Below are positions 1 through 5,339 of a DNA stretch of 5,339 nucleotides, piece after piece; positions within the stretch are counted from its first letter, which is position 1; each line of letters opens with the position of its first letter. Origin of the DNA: Spirochaetaceae bacterium. GTDB lineage: Bacteria > Spirochaetota > Spirochaetia > Treponematales > Breznakiellaceae. Position numbers and translations under genes: made by a program. The notes below the pieces were generated by a model. That model saw only the letters and a program-made list of their open reading frames with translations, had not been told where the DNA came from and did not search any database. Location of the stretch: assembly GCA_031280455.1 (NCBI GenBank), contig JAITGR010000192.1:1-5339 (forward strand), written 5' to 3'.

Positions 1-1125
1 CGGCTAAACGACGATTTTTACGAAAAAAACCTTCGCCAGTGGCAGCTTCCGCCCGATGTGCAGAACCTGGGAACAAACTGGGTTTCTATCCACGACTTTA
101 ACTCCGAAAAATCCATGGAGGTAGTGCGCGGCAGAAAGTCGTCGATTATTTATCTGGTTTTGGACTACAACCCCGCACTGAGTCAGGAAGAAATCAACAG
201 CATACGCGGGGCGGTGCAGTCATTTATCGACAAACTCTACGAGAGCGCCGCCAGCGGCATACAACTCAAGCCGCTTGGGGGCATTGCTTCAAAAAACAGC
301 GCGCCCAGCGGCAGCGGCGCTTCCGGCGGGAGCGGCGCTTCCGGTGGGCGCGGCGCTCCCCGGCACGACATCACGCAGGGCGGCAGGGCGGCGGCGAAAG
401 AAAAACCGGCGCGGACGCGGGATTCCGGCATATACGAGCCAGAAGGCGGGGAGAAGGAAAGGTCTGCGCCCGCCCCAGCGCCAGTTGCTCCGCCATCCCC
501 GCCGCAGGTGGGGCAGACGGGGGGGCCGCTGGTCGAGAACAACATACAGATAACGACCAACAGCTTCCCTCCCGCGCCCGCGCCGCAGCCGCCGGCGCGT
601 GTGGTGGCGGTGATACCGCCGTCCCCCGCGCCGGTAAAAATTATCCCCGCCCCCCGGCCTGTTCTTCCGCAGAAGGACGGCGTGTTCCTCCCCGCGCCCA
701 CCCCGCCGGTCATACTGCCGCCGCCATCATCCGCCGCCGTGAGCGGAAATCCGGCGGTGAGTGTTACGGTAAAACCGGCGGACGGCGGCGCGGGCGGCCA
801 GAGTACCGTCAACGTGTACGTGCCGCCCCACGACGGCGGCTCCCCGCACGGGCCGGCAAAAGCGCCGCGCTACAGTGCGCCAGAAAAAGGCTTTTGGGTG
901 CAGCTTGGGTCGTACATTGAACTGATACGCGCCCAGCGGGCGGCGGCGCCGGTCCTGGCAAAAGGCTTTGGCAACCTGGAGATTTTTGCCAAAGAAATAA
1001 ACGGATCCATGTACTACCGCGTCAAAGTCGGCCCCTACCTTTCCCGCGCGGACGCGGACAACGCGCTATTCCGCCTGGGGCAGCTTTCGCTCCCCATAAG
1101 CGAAGGGTTCGTCGTCCGGGAATAG
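1..1125 (+). CDS. SPOR-domain protein with Gly/Ser- and Pro-rich linker, 5' end outside the window
   Basis: The frame is open to the left edge (it begins RLNDDFYEKNLRQW), so this is a partial gene of 374 visible residues; the in-frame GTG at 58 is probably internal. Visible residues 1 to about 85 look folded, with a hydrophobic strand (SSIIYLVLDYN) followed by a helix (LSQEEINSIRGAVQSFIDKL). Residues about 95-290 are low complexity: a Gly/Ser block containing SGASGG repeats, then a charged stretch, then a long Pro/Ala-rich linker. Residues about 296-373 (nt 886-1122) form a SPOR domain: GFWVQLGSY is the typical first strand, YYRVKVGPYLSRADADNAL the typical third strand and second helix. SPOR domains bind glycan strands lacking stem peptides, usually at the division septum, so a periplasmic, cell-division or envelope role is inferred. 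No membrane segment is visible; a signal or anchor would lie upstream of the window. The stop is TAG at 1123-1125. SPOR call is firm; the N-terminal part is unassigned. Confidence 0.88.
   Translation, partial: RLNDDFYEKNLRQWQLPPDVQNLGTNWVSIHDFNSEKSMEVVRGRKSSIIYLVLDYNPALSQEEINSIRGAVQSFIDKLYESAASGIQLKPLGGIASKNSAPSGSGASGGSGASGGRGAPRHDITQGGRAAAKEKPARTRDSGIYEPEGGEKERSAPAPAPVAPPSPPQVGQTGGPLVENNIQITTNSFPPAPAPQPPARVVAVIPPSPAPVKIIPAPRPVLPQKDGVFLPAPTPPVILPPPSSAAVSGNPAVSVTVKPADGGAGGQSTVNVYVPPHDGGSPHGPAKAPRYSAPEKGFWVQLGSYIELIRAQRAAAPVLAKGFGNLEIFAKEINGSMYYRVKVGPYLSRADADNALFRLGQLSLPISEGFVVRE
313..358 (+). repeat. 18-bp in-frame tandem repeat, about 2.6 copies
   Basis: Two near-identical 18-bp units occupy 313-330 and 331-348 (unit begins agcggcgcttccgg; one C/T difference). 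A degenerate third copy starting cgcggcgctcc runs from 349. Being a multiple of three, the units encode SGASGG, SGASGG and RGAPRH at the start of the flexible linker of the SPOR protein. Copy-number changes would alter linker length without a frameshift. Copy count is read directly; any variability is inference. Confidence 0.75.
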
Positions 1126-1180
1126 TGGCGGCATACGCCCTGCCCTTGTGCAGAATACCAGAAATTGCTAGGCTTGTGCC

Positions 1181-2140
1181 ATGGAAAACGTGCAGGATTC
1201 CAGGCGCAGGCACATTGTCGAATCTATCGTGCAATCGTATACACCCGTGGGCGCGGCGGTAACCGGCTATCAGATTAACCGTTCAGTTATACACGAGTGC
1301 ATCGAAAAACTGCGCGAAATTATTTTTCCGGGATACTTCGGCAAAAAGAACATGAGCGCGGGGTTTGTCGAGTACCACGTTGGCGAATTGCTGGAAGACA
1401 TAGAATACAACCTGACCATGCAGGTTGAACGCGCGCTGCGCCACCGTGTCCTCGCGGGTGCGCAGGATCCCGCGCACCCGCACGGGCAGCCGGAAGCCGG
1501 CGAGCTTGTCGTCAATTTTCTGGCGAAACTCCCCGCAATCCGCGCGCTCTTGCTTACGGATGTCGATGCGACTTTCGACGGCGACCCCGCGGCTTTCAGC
1601 AAAGACGAGATAATTTCATCGTACCCGGGCATTTTCGCCATTATGGTTTTCCGGCTGGCGCATGAACTTTACGCGCTGGACGTGCCGCTTATCCCGCGTA
1701 TCATGACCGAGCGCGCGCACAGCATCACCGGCATCGACATTCACCCGGGCGCTTGTATCGGCAGCTCTTTTTTTATCGACCACGGCACCGGCATTGTCAT
1801 TGGCGAAACAACGCTCATCGGTACTGCCGTAAAAATCTATCAAGGCGTAACACTGGGCGGACTTTCGACCAAAGGCGGGCAGTCGCTCAAAAGCACAAAA
1901 CGCCACCCTACAATCGAAGACAACGTTACTATTTACGCGGGCGCTTCTATTCTGGGGGGGGGGACGGTCATCGGCGAAGGGGCTGTCATCGGCAGTAACG
2001 TATTCATCACCCAATCGGTACCGCGCCACACAAAAGTAAGCATCAAAAACCCCGATCTCCAATTCCGCGAAAACGGCACAGCCGCCGCCAGCCGCAGGGG
2101 GCTTTCCCAGGATAGTTTCTGGAACGATTACTCTATTTAA
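1181..2140 (+). CDS. epsC: Serine O-acetyltransferase, EpsC/CysE family
   Basis: This 319-residue cytosolic enzyme transfers acetyl from acetyl-CoA to L-serine, giving O-acetylserine, the first committed step of cysteine synthesis. Residues about 10-175 are the helical N-terminal domain, with family-typical stretches [16 protein letters not shown] and [21 protein letters not shown]. Residues about 180-290 are the left-handed beta-helix of hexapeptide repeats. Asp186 and His188 (GIDIHPG), His201 (DHGTG) and His242 (KRHP) match E. coli CysE Asp143, His145, His158 and His193; the 15-residue Asp186-His201 spacing is the same. The longer loop [16 protein letters not shown] and the ending [10 protein letters not shown] are typical of the EpsC branch. 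The chain ends NDYSI; a C-terminal Ile is the residue that docks into O-acetylserine sulfhydrylase in characterised complexes. ATG 1181 is the first in-frame start after a TAG at 1169-1171, but no clear Shine-Dalgarno precedes it (GTG 1190 is possible). It lies 55 bp after the SPOR gene. A G10 run occurs at codons 258-261. Confidence 0.95.
   Translation: MENVQDSRRRHIVESIVQSYTPVGAAVTGYQINRSVIHECIEKLREIIFPGYFGKKNMSAGFVEYHVGELLEDIEYNLTMQVERALRHRVLAGAQDPAHPHGQPEAGELVVNFLAKLPAIRALLLTDVDATFDGDPAAFSKDEIISSYPGIFAIMVFRLAHELYALDVPLIPRIMTERAHSITGIDIHPGACIGSSFFIDHGTGIVIGETTLIGTAVKIYQGVTLGGLSTKGGQSLKSTKRHPTIEDNVTIYAGASILGGGTVIGEGAVIGSNVFITQSVPRHTKVSIKNPDLQFRENGTAAASRRGLSQDSFWNDYSI
1954..1963 (+). repeat. 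Poly-G tract (G10) inside epsC
   Basis: Ten consecutive G, read as the last base of a Leu codon plus three GGG glycine codons (Leu258-Gly259-Gly260-Gly261) in the beta-helix domain. As sequenced the reading frame is intact. Losing one G would bring a TAA at 2037-2039 into frame (about 285 residues); gaining one would bring a TAA at 1996-1998 into frame (about 272 residues). Both would remove the final coil and the C-terminal tail. Homopolymeric G tracts are known slippage sites in several bacteria, including Treponema pallidum; variability here is not shown. Confidence 0.9.
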
Positions 2141-2165
2141 GTGGTTGCCGGTTGAGCGCAACTAC
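2141..2165. terminator. Hairpin between convergent genes, possible weak bidirectional terminator
   Basis: GTGGTTGC (2141-2148) pairs with GCAACTAC (2158-2165), an 8-bp stem with one G-U wobble and a 9-nt loop (cggttgagc). It fills the 21-bp gap between the epsC stop (TAA 2138-2140) and the stop of the minus-strand lipoprotein gene (2162-2164), which is where a shared terminator would be expected. Neither side has a proper U-tract: the minus-strand side continues TTAAATAG and the plus-strand side continues agcgtgg. Termination is therefore plausible but weakly supported. Confidence 0.35.
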
Positions 2166-4726
2166 AGCGTGGGGTAGCTGCCGGTGCTTACGCCGCTAAA
2201 ATTCCAGACGGCGGCATCCCAGCCTAGCTCATTAAGCCCCATGCCCGTCCAGAACGGCACCGACTGTAGGCGGGCGGTGCCCACATTCGCGCCGTTAAAG
2301 TGGTTTGAAAGGCCGCCGCCGGCAAGCGGGGCTTCGCCCAGCAGCATACTGTCCAGGGCGTGGTTGCTGGCGAGCGGCGGATGCGAGGAGGCCGTCCGGT
2401 CGCTTAAAATACGGCCGGCGTACACATTCGCGGAACTTTCGGCCTGCACAACCGGATTAAGCGCCACAGAACGGGTGATTTTCGCCATCGCGCTGCTCGT
2501 GTTAAAGTAGCCCACAAGCCCCCCCGCCGCGACATACAAGGCCTCTTCACCCCCGCTCGTTTTAAGCGCGCGCAGCTCCATCGACGAATAGCAGTTTATA
2601 ATCTGCGCGGCCAGCGGCTTAACCGTACCGTCAGCCATAGAAATCGATCCCGCCAGCCCGCCAACAACCAACTGCCGCCCCTGCCCCGCCGTAAGATGAA
2701 TGACGCCGGCAGTATAGCAGTTTTTTATAAGCGTCTCGTTACCGGCGGCATACGCGGCTATCCTTCCGGCAAGCCCCCCTACATTTATCGGCGCGCTGCC
2801 GGTATTTTCTCCCAGATCGCCCGTAATCGACACGGCGGCAGAACAGTTTTCAATAAAGACCACAGGCACTTTGGCAGCGTGTTCCGCAATTTCACCAATA
2901 AGCCCCCCCACAATAAGCGCGTTGTTGTTGGTGACAAACGGCGTATACACAAGACTACCGCGCACATGCACATTGCGTATCGTGTACGTGCCGGTTTCGG
3001 AAATCACCGCGACAAGCGCGCCAAAGCGGGCATCCCCCCCGTTCACCCCAACGCCGCCCTCCTTTGACGCAATTTCAATATGCAAATTTTTAATAACCGC
3101 GCCCGCCGCAAGACTCCTGAACAACCCCGTGTTGCCGCTTGTTTTTACCAGTTTAAGAGCGCGAACCCAGTGCCCGTTACCGTCAAACGTCCCCTTAAAA
3201 TTAAGCGGCCCCTCCCAATCGCCGCCGGTATCACTCAAGTCAATGTCCTCGGCAAGATAGTAATTCTCGCTGGCATTCATCGCCAGCATATCCATAGCGT
3301 CCCGAATTTCACCCGCGATATTGACATTCTCTCCGCCCGTGTACAGCGGCACATCCAGCTCTGGCCGCGCCCCCGCGCCAGAAAACGAATTCCGGTATGT
3401 TTTGCCGTTACTTTTATGCCGCAGAATCATGTTGAACGCGACCGGCGGCAGCTCGTCATTCGCGCTGGTTTTTGGAATAGCCATAGACCAGGCACCATCC
3501 CCGGCAACAGGAGAACTAAAGGTCAGATTATCCCGCGTACGCGCTTCCACACCGATAATGGTGTACAGACCCGCAAGCGCATCGCTCATACTCGCCGACC
3601 CCTGCCAGACAGCCGTTTGGTCGCTGGCAGTAAACACAACAAAGTACGACTGGTGCGAGCCGTTTTCCGCCGTAACCTTTATTTGAACCGTGCACGCCGC
3701 TCCGCTTTCCGGCAGCGCGATAAACACATCGCGGTTAAAATTATTCTGCGCGGAAGGAAGCGGGTAGGCGCTGCCGTCCGCGTACGTGATAGCCGCGCTC
3801 GCCAGCGTGGAAGCGGGAATAACCGTACGCACACGAACCTTCGTCTCACCCTCCGGCACCTGGTACGAATAATGTGCCGCGTACGGACTAAACGCGCCGC
3901 CAATAACCGCATACTCGCGCGTACCGTACGTCAGCTCCAGCGCTGCCAGCGTTTTATCCGCGGCGGAATCGTTTTGCGGCGGCAAAAGCGTAACGCGGTA
4001 CACACTCGAAAGCCCCTTTCGCGTTACCGTAACCAGCACAACCACCGCGGCCTCACCCGCCGCCGGAGCGCGCGCGCTCGTTTCGTAGTCAGCCGCTGCG
4101 GACAAGTCGGACGGCTCGGCATCGACAGTCAGCGATTGTCCGGGCACAGGCGGCTGGACAACATACTCCATAAGCGCCGGATGAAACTCCTTCACCAAAT
4201 TGTTGCCGCTGGACACACCGGCAGCCGCTATAGTAAGCCGCTTTAAGGTAGGAACATACGCCCGCACAATGACCGCATACACAGAAACCCGCGCGCCATG
4301 CCGCACCTCCACATCAATAAGCGTCTCCCCCCAGACAGCCGGCAGCGGAATGTTGTCAATAGCCGCCTCTTCAGCCTCCGGCTCCATAGCGTAGAACTGC
4401 GCCCCCTGCCGCCAGCGCACCTTTACCAGCGCCCCCCGCGCGGCAGGCTTGGCCCGCACCCGCAGACTCTCGTGCCCGTCCTCGACCGTAAACGTGTACG
4501 TACTCTTTTGCGCCTGCGGCAAAAAACCGCTCATATCAACATCGGAATCATTATAAAAAACGGCCAGCGTTTCCAGCCGCGTATCGAGAATGAACGTGGT
4601 ATCGCCCTTTTCATCGTCGTCAGGCGGAGCGGAACCAAGCGGCTTGATACATGCCCCAAGCGCGGCCATCAGAAAAAAAGCCCCCGCCGTCAAAAGCACC
4701 CGCCGCCCGGTAAAAAACATCGCCAT
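2162..4726 (-). CDS. Large surface-type lipoprotein with cadherin-like beta-sandwich modules and a GLUG beta-solenoid
   Basis: From ATG 4726 the product has 854 residues. The signal peptide (MAMFFTGRRVLLTAGAFF...) ends in lipobox LGAC with Cys26, followed by an acidic tether (PPDDDEKGD). Three modules resembling the cadherin-like beta-sandwich family follow at about 48-158, 160-250 and 258-366. Each starts with a Leu-rich strand (TLAVFY, LKRLTIAAAG, LAALELTYG), has a Tyr strand near its middle (STYTFTV, MEYVVQPP, AHYSYQVPEG) and ends V..Y.V.V-like. Residues about 372-468 are an unassigned beta-rich module. About 470-770 is a GLUG region: YYLAEDIDLS, FKGTFDGNGH, TGLF, then motifs at 606 (VGGLIGEI), 649 (VGGLAGRI), 688 (VGGLAGSI) and 734 (AGGLVGYF), with I-x-N-C strands between. 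The C-terminus ends WNFSGVSTGSYPTL. Start: TTG 4768 lies in the -35 box and is excluded. ATG 4726 and ATG 4720 are both possible; GGAG at 4730-4733 is 3 nt from the first and 9 nt from the second. An adhesion or glycan-binding role is inferred from the folds only. Confidence 0.85.
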   Translation of the reverse strand: MAMFFTGRRVLLTAGAFFLMAALGACIKPLGSAPPDDDEKGDTTFILDTRLETLAVFYNDSDVDMSGFLPQAQKSTYTFTVEDGHESLRVRAKPAARGALVKVRWRQGAQFYAMEPEAEEAAIDNIPLPAVWGETLIDVEVRHGARVSVYAVIVRAYVPTLKRLTIAAAGVSSGNNLVKEFHPALMEYVVQPPVPGQSLTVDAEPSDLSAAADYETSARAPAAGEAAVVVLVTVTRKGLSSVYRVTLLPPQNDSAADKTLAALELTYGTREYAVIGGAFSPYAAHYSYQVPEGETKVRVRTVIPASTLASAAITYADGSAYPLPSAQNNFNRDVFIALPESGAACTVQIKVTAENGSHQSYFVVFTASDQTAVWQGSASMSDALAGLYTIIGVEARTRDNLTFSSPVAGDGAWSMAIPKTSANDELPPVAFNMILRHKSNGKTYRNSFSGAGARPELDVPLYTGGENVNIAGEIRDAMDMLAMNASENYYLAEDIDLSDTGGDWEGPLNFKGTFDGNGHWVRALKLVKTSGNTGLFRSLAAGAVIKNLHIEIASKEGGVGVNGGDARFGALVAVISETGTYTIRNVHVRGSLVYTPFVTNNNALIVGGLIGEIAEHAAKVPVVFIENCSAAVSITGDLGENTGSAPINVGGLAGRIAAYAAGNETLIKNCYTAGVIHLTAGQGRQLVVGGLAGSISMADGTVKPLAAQIINCYSSMELRALKTSGGEEALYVAAGGLVGYFNTSSAMAKITRSVALNPVVQAESSANVYAGRILSDRTASSHPPLASNHALDSMLLGEAPLAGGGLSNHFNGANVGTARLQSVPFWTGMGLNELGWDAAVWNFSGVSTGSYPTL

Positions 4727-4737
4727 ACTCTCCGCCT
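4727..4737 (-). promoter_or_regulatory. Ribosome binding site of the lipoprotein gene
   Basis: The minus strand reads AAGGCGGAGAGT before ATG 4726. GGAG (4733-4730) is 9 nt from ATG 4720 and only 3 nt from ATG 4726, whereas AAGG (4738-4735) is 8 nt from ATG 4726. If transcription starts near G4733, AAGG would not be in the transcript and GGAG would lie at its very 5' end, favouring ATG 4720. The two starts differ by two residues. Confidence 0.6.
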
Positions 4738-4739
4738 TC

Positions 4740-4768
4740 AATATAGCGGAATTACCCGCGCGCGTCAA
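4740..4768 (-). promoter_or_regulatory. Sigma70-type promoter of the lipoprotein gene
   Basis: On the minus strand TTGACG (4768-4763) is followed by a 17-bp spacer and TATATT (4745-4740), five of six matches to each consensus hexamer with ideal spacing. The expected start point, about 7 nt below the -10, is G4733. That gives a leader of only about 7 nt to ATG 4726 or 13 nt to ATG 4720. The sequence just upstream (tgaaaactgacagccgaaattc) is moderately A-rich. The position right before the lipobox-bearing frame supports it as genuine. Confidence 0.75.
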
Positions 4769-4790
4769 GAATTTCGGCTGTCAGTTTTCA

Positions 4791-4885
4791 GGGAGGAGGG
4801 GGAAGACCCCCCCCCGCTCCCGCCCCGGGTGCGGGTCTTCCGCTACCCCCTCTGCGGGGGCCCCGCCCCCGCCACGCCCCCGCCG
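4791..4885. other. C/G-skewed intergenic element with inverted repeat and G-quadruplex-type runs
   Basis: This stretch lies between the stop of the propeller gene (4886-4888) and the lipoprotein promoter and carries no convincing frame. GGAAGACCC (4801-4809) and GGGTCTTCC (4833-4841) form a perfect 9-bp inverted repeat around a 23-nt C/G-rich loop. A second small hairpin is CCCCC-TCTGC-GGGGG (4846-4860). The minus strand has clustered G runs: GGGG, GGG and a G9 run within 4807-4826, and further G4-G5 runs across 4846-4881. The first cluster fits the G3+N1-7 quadruplex pattern. It could reduce read-through from the gene ending at 4886, but no U-tract follows either stem, so it is not a standard intrinsic terminator. 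It may be a dispersed intergenic repeat; that cannot be judged from one copy. Confidence 0.55.
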
Positions 4886-5339
4886 TTACTGGTAGGACGC
4901 TTCCCGCCATTGGACATTGTCGCCAGCTTTGTAGGTTTCGTAGACTTTGCCGTTATTCTTTAGGATGAACAATTTATCTTTGCTCACCGATGCCGCGACG
5001 ACATTCGAACTGCCCTCACCAGAGCACACTTGGAAAGTATGCCAGGGCGCGGCTCCGAGGCGTCCCAAATGACTCCTGTCCCACGCGCCTGCGGTGTAGA
5101 GTTTGCCGTCTTTTATATAAAACGATACGGTTGAACCCGCGGCGGCATACTGCGATGTGTACCCCAAATCTACCCAGCCGGCTGTGTCAGTCCCATCCGG
5201 CACTCCAAGGGGGGCCATGCCGGTTCCATACAGGCTACCGCCAGCAATCGCAATTCCACCGCCATACGCTCCTACCGATATTGCCGTTGCGCCGGTAACT
5301 GTAGTAGCCGTCCAACTGTTCTTTGCCACCCCCAATCCT
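4886..5339 (-). CDS. RCC1-like / beta-propeller repeat protein, 5' end outside the window
   Basis: The frame is open to the right edge (visible start GLGVAKNSW), giving the last 150 residues; a TTG near the edge is unlikely to be the start. The stop is TAA at 4888-4886. Three blade-like segments repeat the pattern of a hydrophobic strand then a Gly turn and L/V-Y: AIAGGSLYGTG (about 30-40), SFYIKDGKLYTAG (about 72-84) and LFILKNNGKVYETY (about 123-136). These are spaced about 44 and 52 residues apart, and LGRLG after the second resembles the GQLG element of RCC1 repeats. Such proteins form beta-propellers. In bacteria they are often secreted or surface-located and made of many blades, so the full protein is probably much longer. 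No signal or anchor is visible here. The gene is upstream of, and on the same strand as, the lipoprotein gene, 159 bp away, but the latter has its own promoter. Function is not predictable beyond the fold. Confidence 0.7.
   Translation of the reverse strand, partial: GLGVAKNSWTATTVTGATAISVGAYGGGIAIAGGSLYGTGMAPLGVPDGTDTAGWVDLGYTSQYAAAGSTVSFYIKDGKLYTAGAWDRSHLGRLGAAPWHTFQVCSGEGSSNVVAASVSKDKLFILKNNGKVYETYKAGDNVQWREASYQ

Noticed and set aside
237..812. 191-codon open frame on the minus strand, antisense to the SPOR gene linker
   Set aside because: It is a low-complexity Gly/Ala/Pro complement of the proline-rich linker with no independent signal.
1127..1139. GGCG/CGCC mini-hairpin after the SPOR gene as a terminator
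   Set aside because: Only four base pairs and no T-run follow, so it does not support separation of the SPOR gene and epsC transcripts.
1616..2161. 181-codon open frame on the minus strand opposite epsC
   Set aside because: It overlaps the strongly conserved catalytic domain of epsC and shows no family features.
2519..3040. G7 runs on the minus strand at 2519-2525, 2903-2909 and 3034-3040 as slippage sites in the lipoprotein
   Set aside because: They arise from Gly-Gly codon pairs (GLUG motifs in two cases) and are shorter than tracts usually found to be unstable; the G10 in epsC is the only clear outlier.
3080..4246. 388-codon open frame on the plus strand, antisense to the lipoprotein gene
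   Set aside because: Its translation is Arg/His-rich with no domain pattern, and it lies wholly opposite a gene with a lipobox, clear modules and a good promoter. GC-rich codon use explains the lack of stops.
4640..4726. Twin-arginine (Tat) signal suggested by GRRVLL
   Set aside because: The Tat consensus (S/T-R-R-x-F-L-K) is only partly matched and the lipobox with a short hydrophobic core fits an ordinary Sec lipoprotein signal.
4726..4768. TTG at 4768 as the start of the lipoprotein, adding 14 residues
   Set aside because: The codon lies in the -35 hexamer and the added residues would precede a complete signal peptide that already begins at an ATG with a Shine-Dalgarno.
4298..4963. 221-codon plus-strand open frame running through the intergenic element
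   Set aside because: It crosses the lipoprotein start, its promoter and the C/G-rich element; the product is Arg/Pro-rich low complexity.

Overview
The window is an ordinary chromosomal stretch of a GC-rich bacterium with four protein genes and no RNA genes, CRISPR array or transposase. The combination of a lipobox-anchored protein with cadherin-like beta-sandwich modules followed by a GLUG-motif beta-solenoid, an EpsC-type serine acetyltransferase and a SPOR-domain protein with a very proline-rich linker is best matched, from memory, by host-associated spirochaetes of the Treponema group (termite-gut or rumen type). This assignment is inference; no marker gene in the window settles it.

Layout. 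(1) Plus strand, 1-1125: the 3' part of a gene that enters from the left edge. It has a small folded N-terminal segment, a long Gly/Ser- and Pro-rich linker and a C-terminal SPOR (peptidoglycan-binding) domain. (2) Plus strand, 1181-2140: serine O-acetyltransferase (EpsC/CysE family), complete, 55 bp downstream and plausibly in the same transcript. It carries a run of ten G inside the catalytic beta-helix coding region. (3) Minus strand, 2162-4726: a large surface-type lipoprotein, convergent with epsC across only 21 bp, where a short hairpin sits. Its promoter (TTGACG, 17-bp spacer, TATATT) is directly upstream and implies a leader of only a few nucleotides. (4) 4727-4885: intergenic DNA holding that promoter and, beyond it, an extremely C/G-skewed segment with an inverted repeat and G-quadruplex-type runs. 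(5) Minus strand, 4886 to the right edge: the 3' end of a gene for an RCC1-like, beta-propeller-type repeat protein.

How the genes relate. The two minus-strand genes look like envelope or surface proteins built from repeat folds. The lipoprotein has its own promoter, so it need not be co-transcribed with the propeller gene. The SPOR protein would act on septal or denuded peptidoglycan in the periplasm. EpsC is cytosolic and makes O-acetylserine for cysteine synthesis; its terminal Ile suggests it forms the usual complex with O-acetylserine sulfhydrylase, whose gene is not in this window.

I see no convincing new multi-gene system. The points most worth checking are the G10 tract in epsC (a possible slippage switch), the GC-skewed element at 4791-4885, and an unassigned module in the middle of the lipoprotein.
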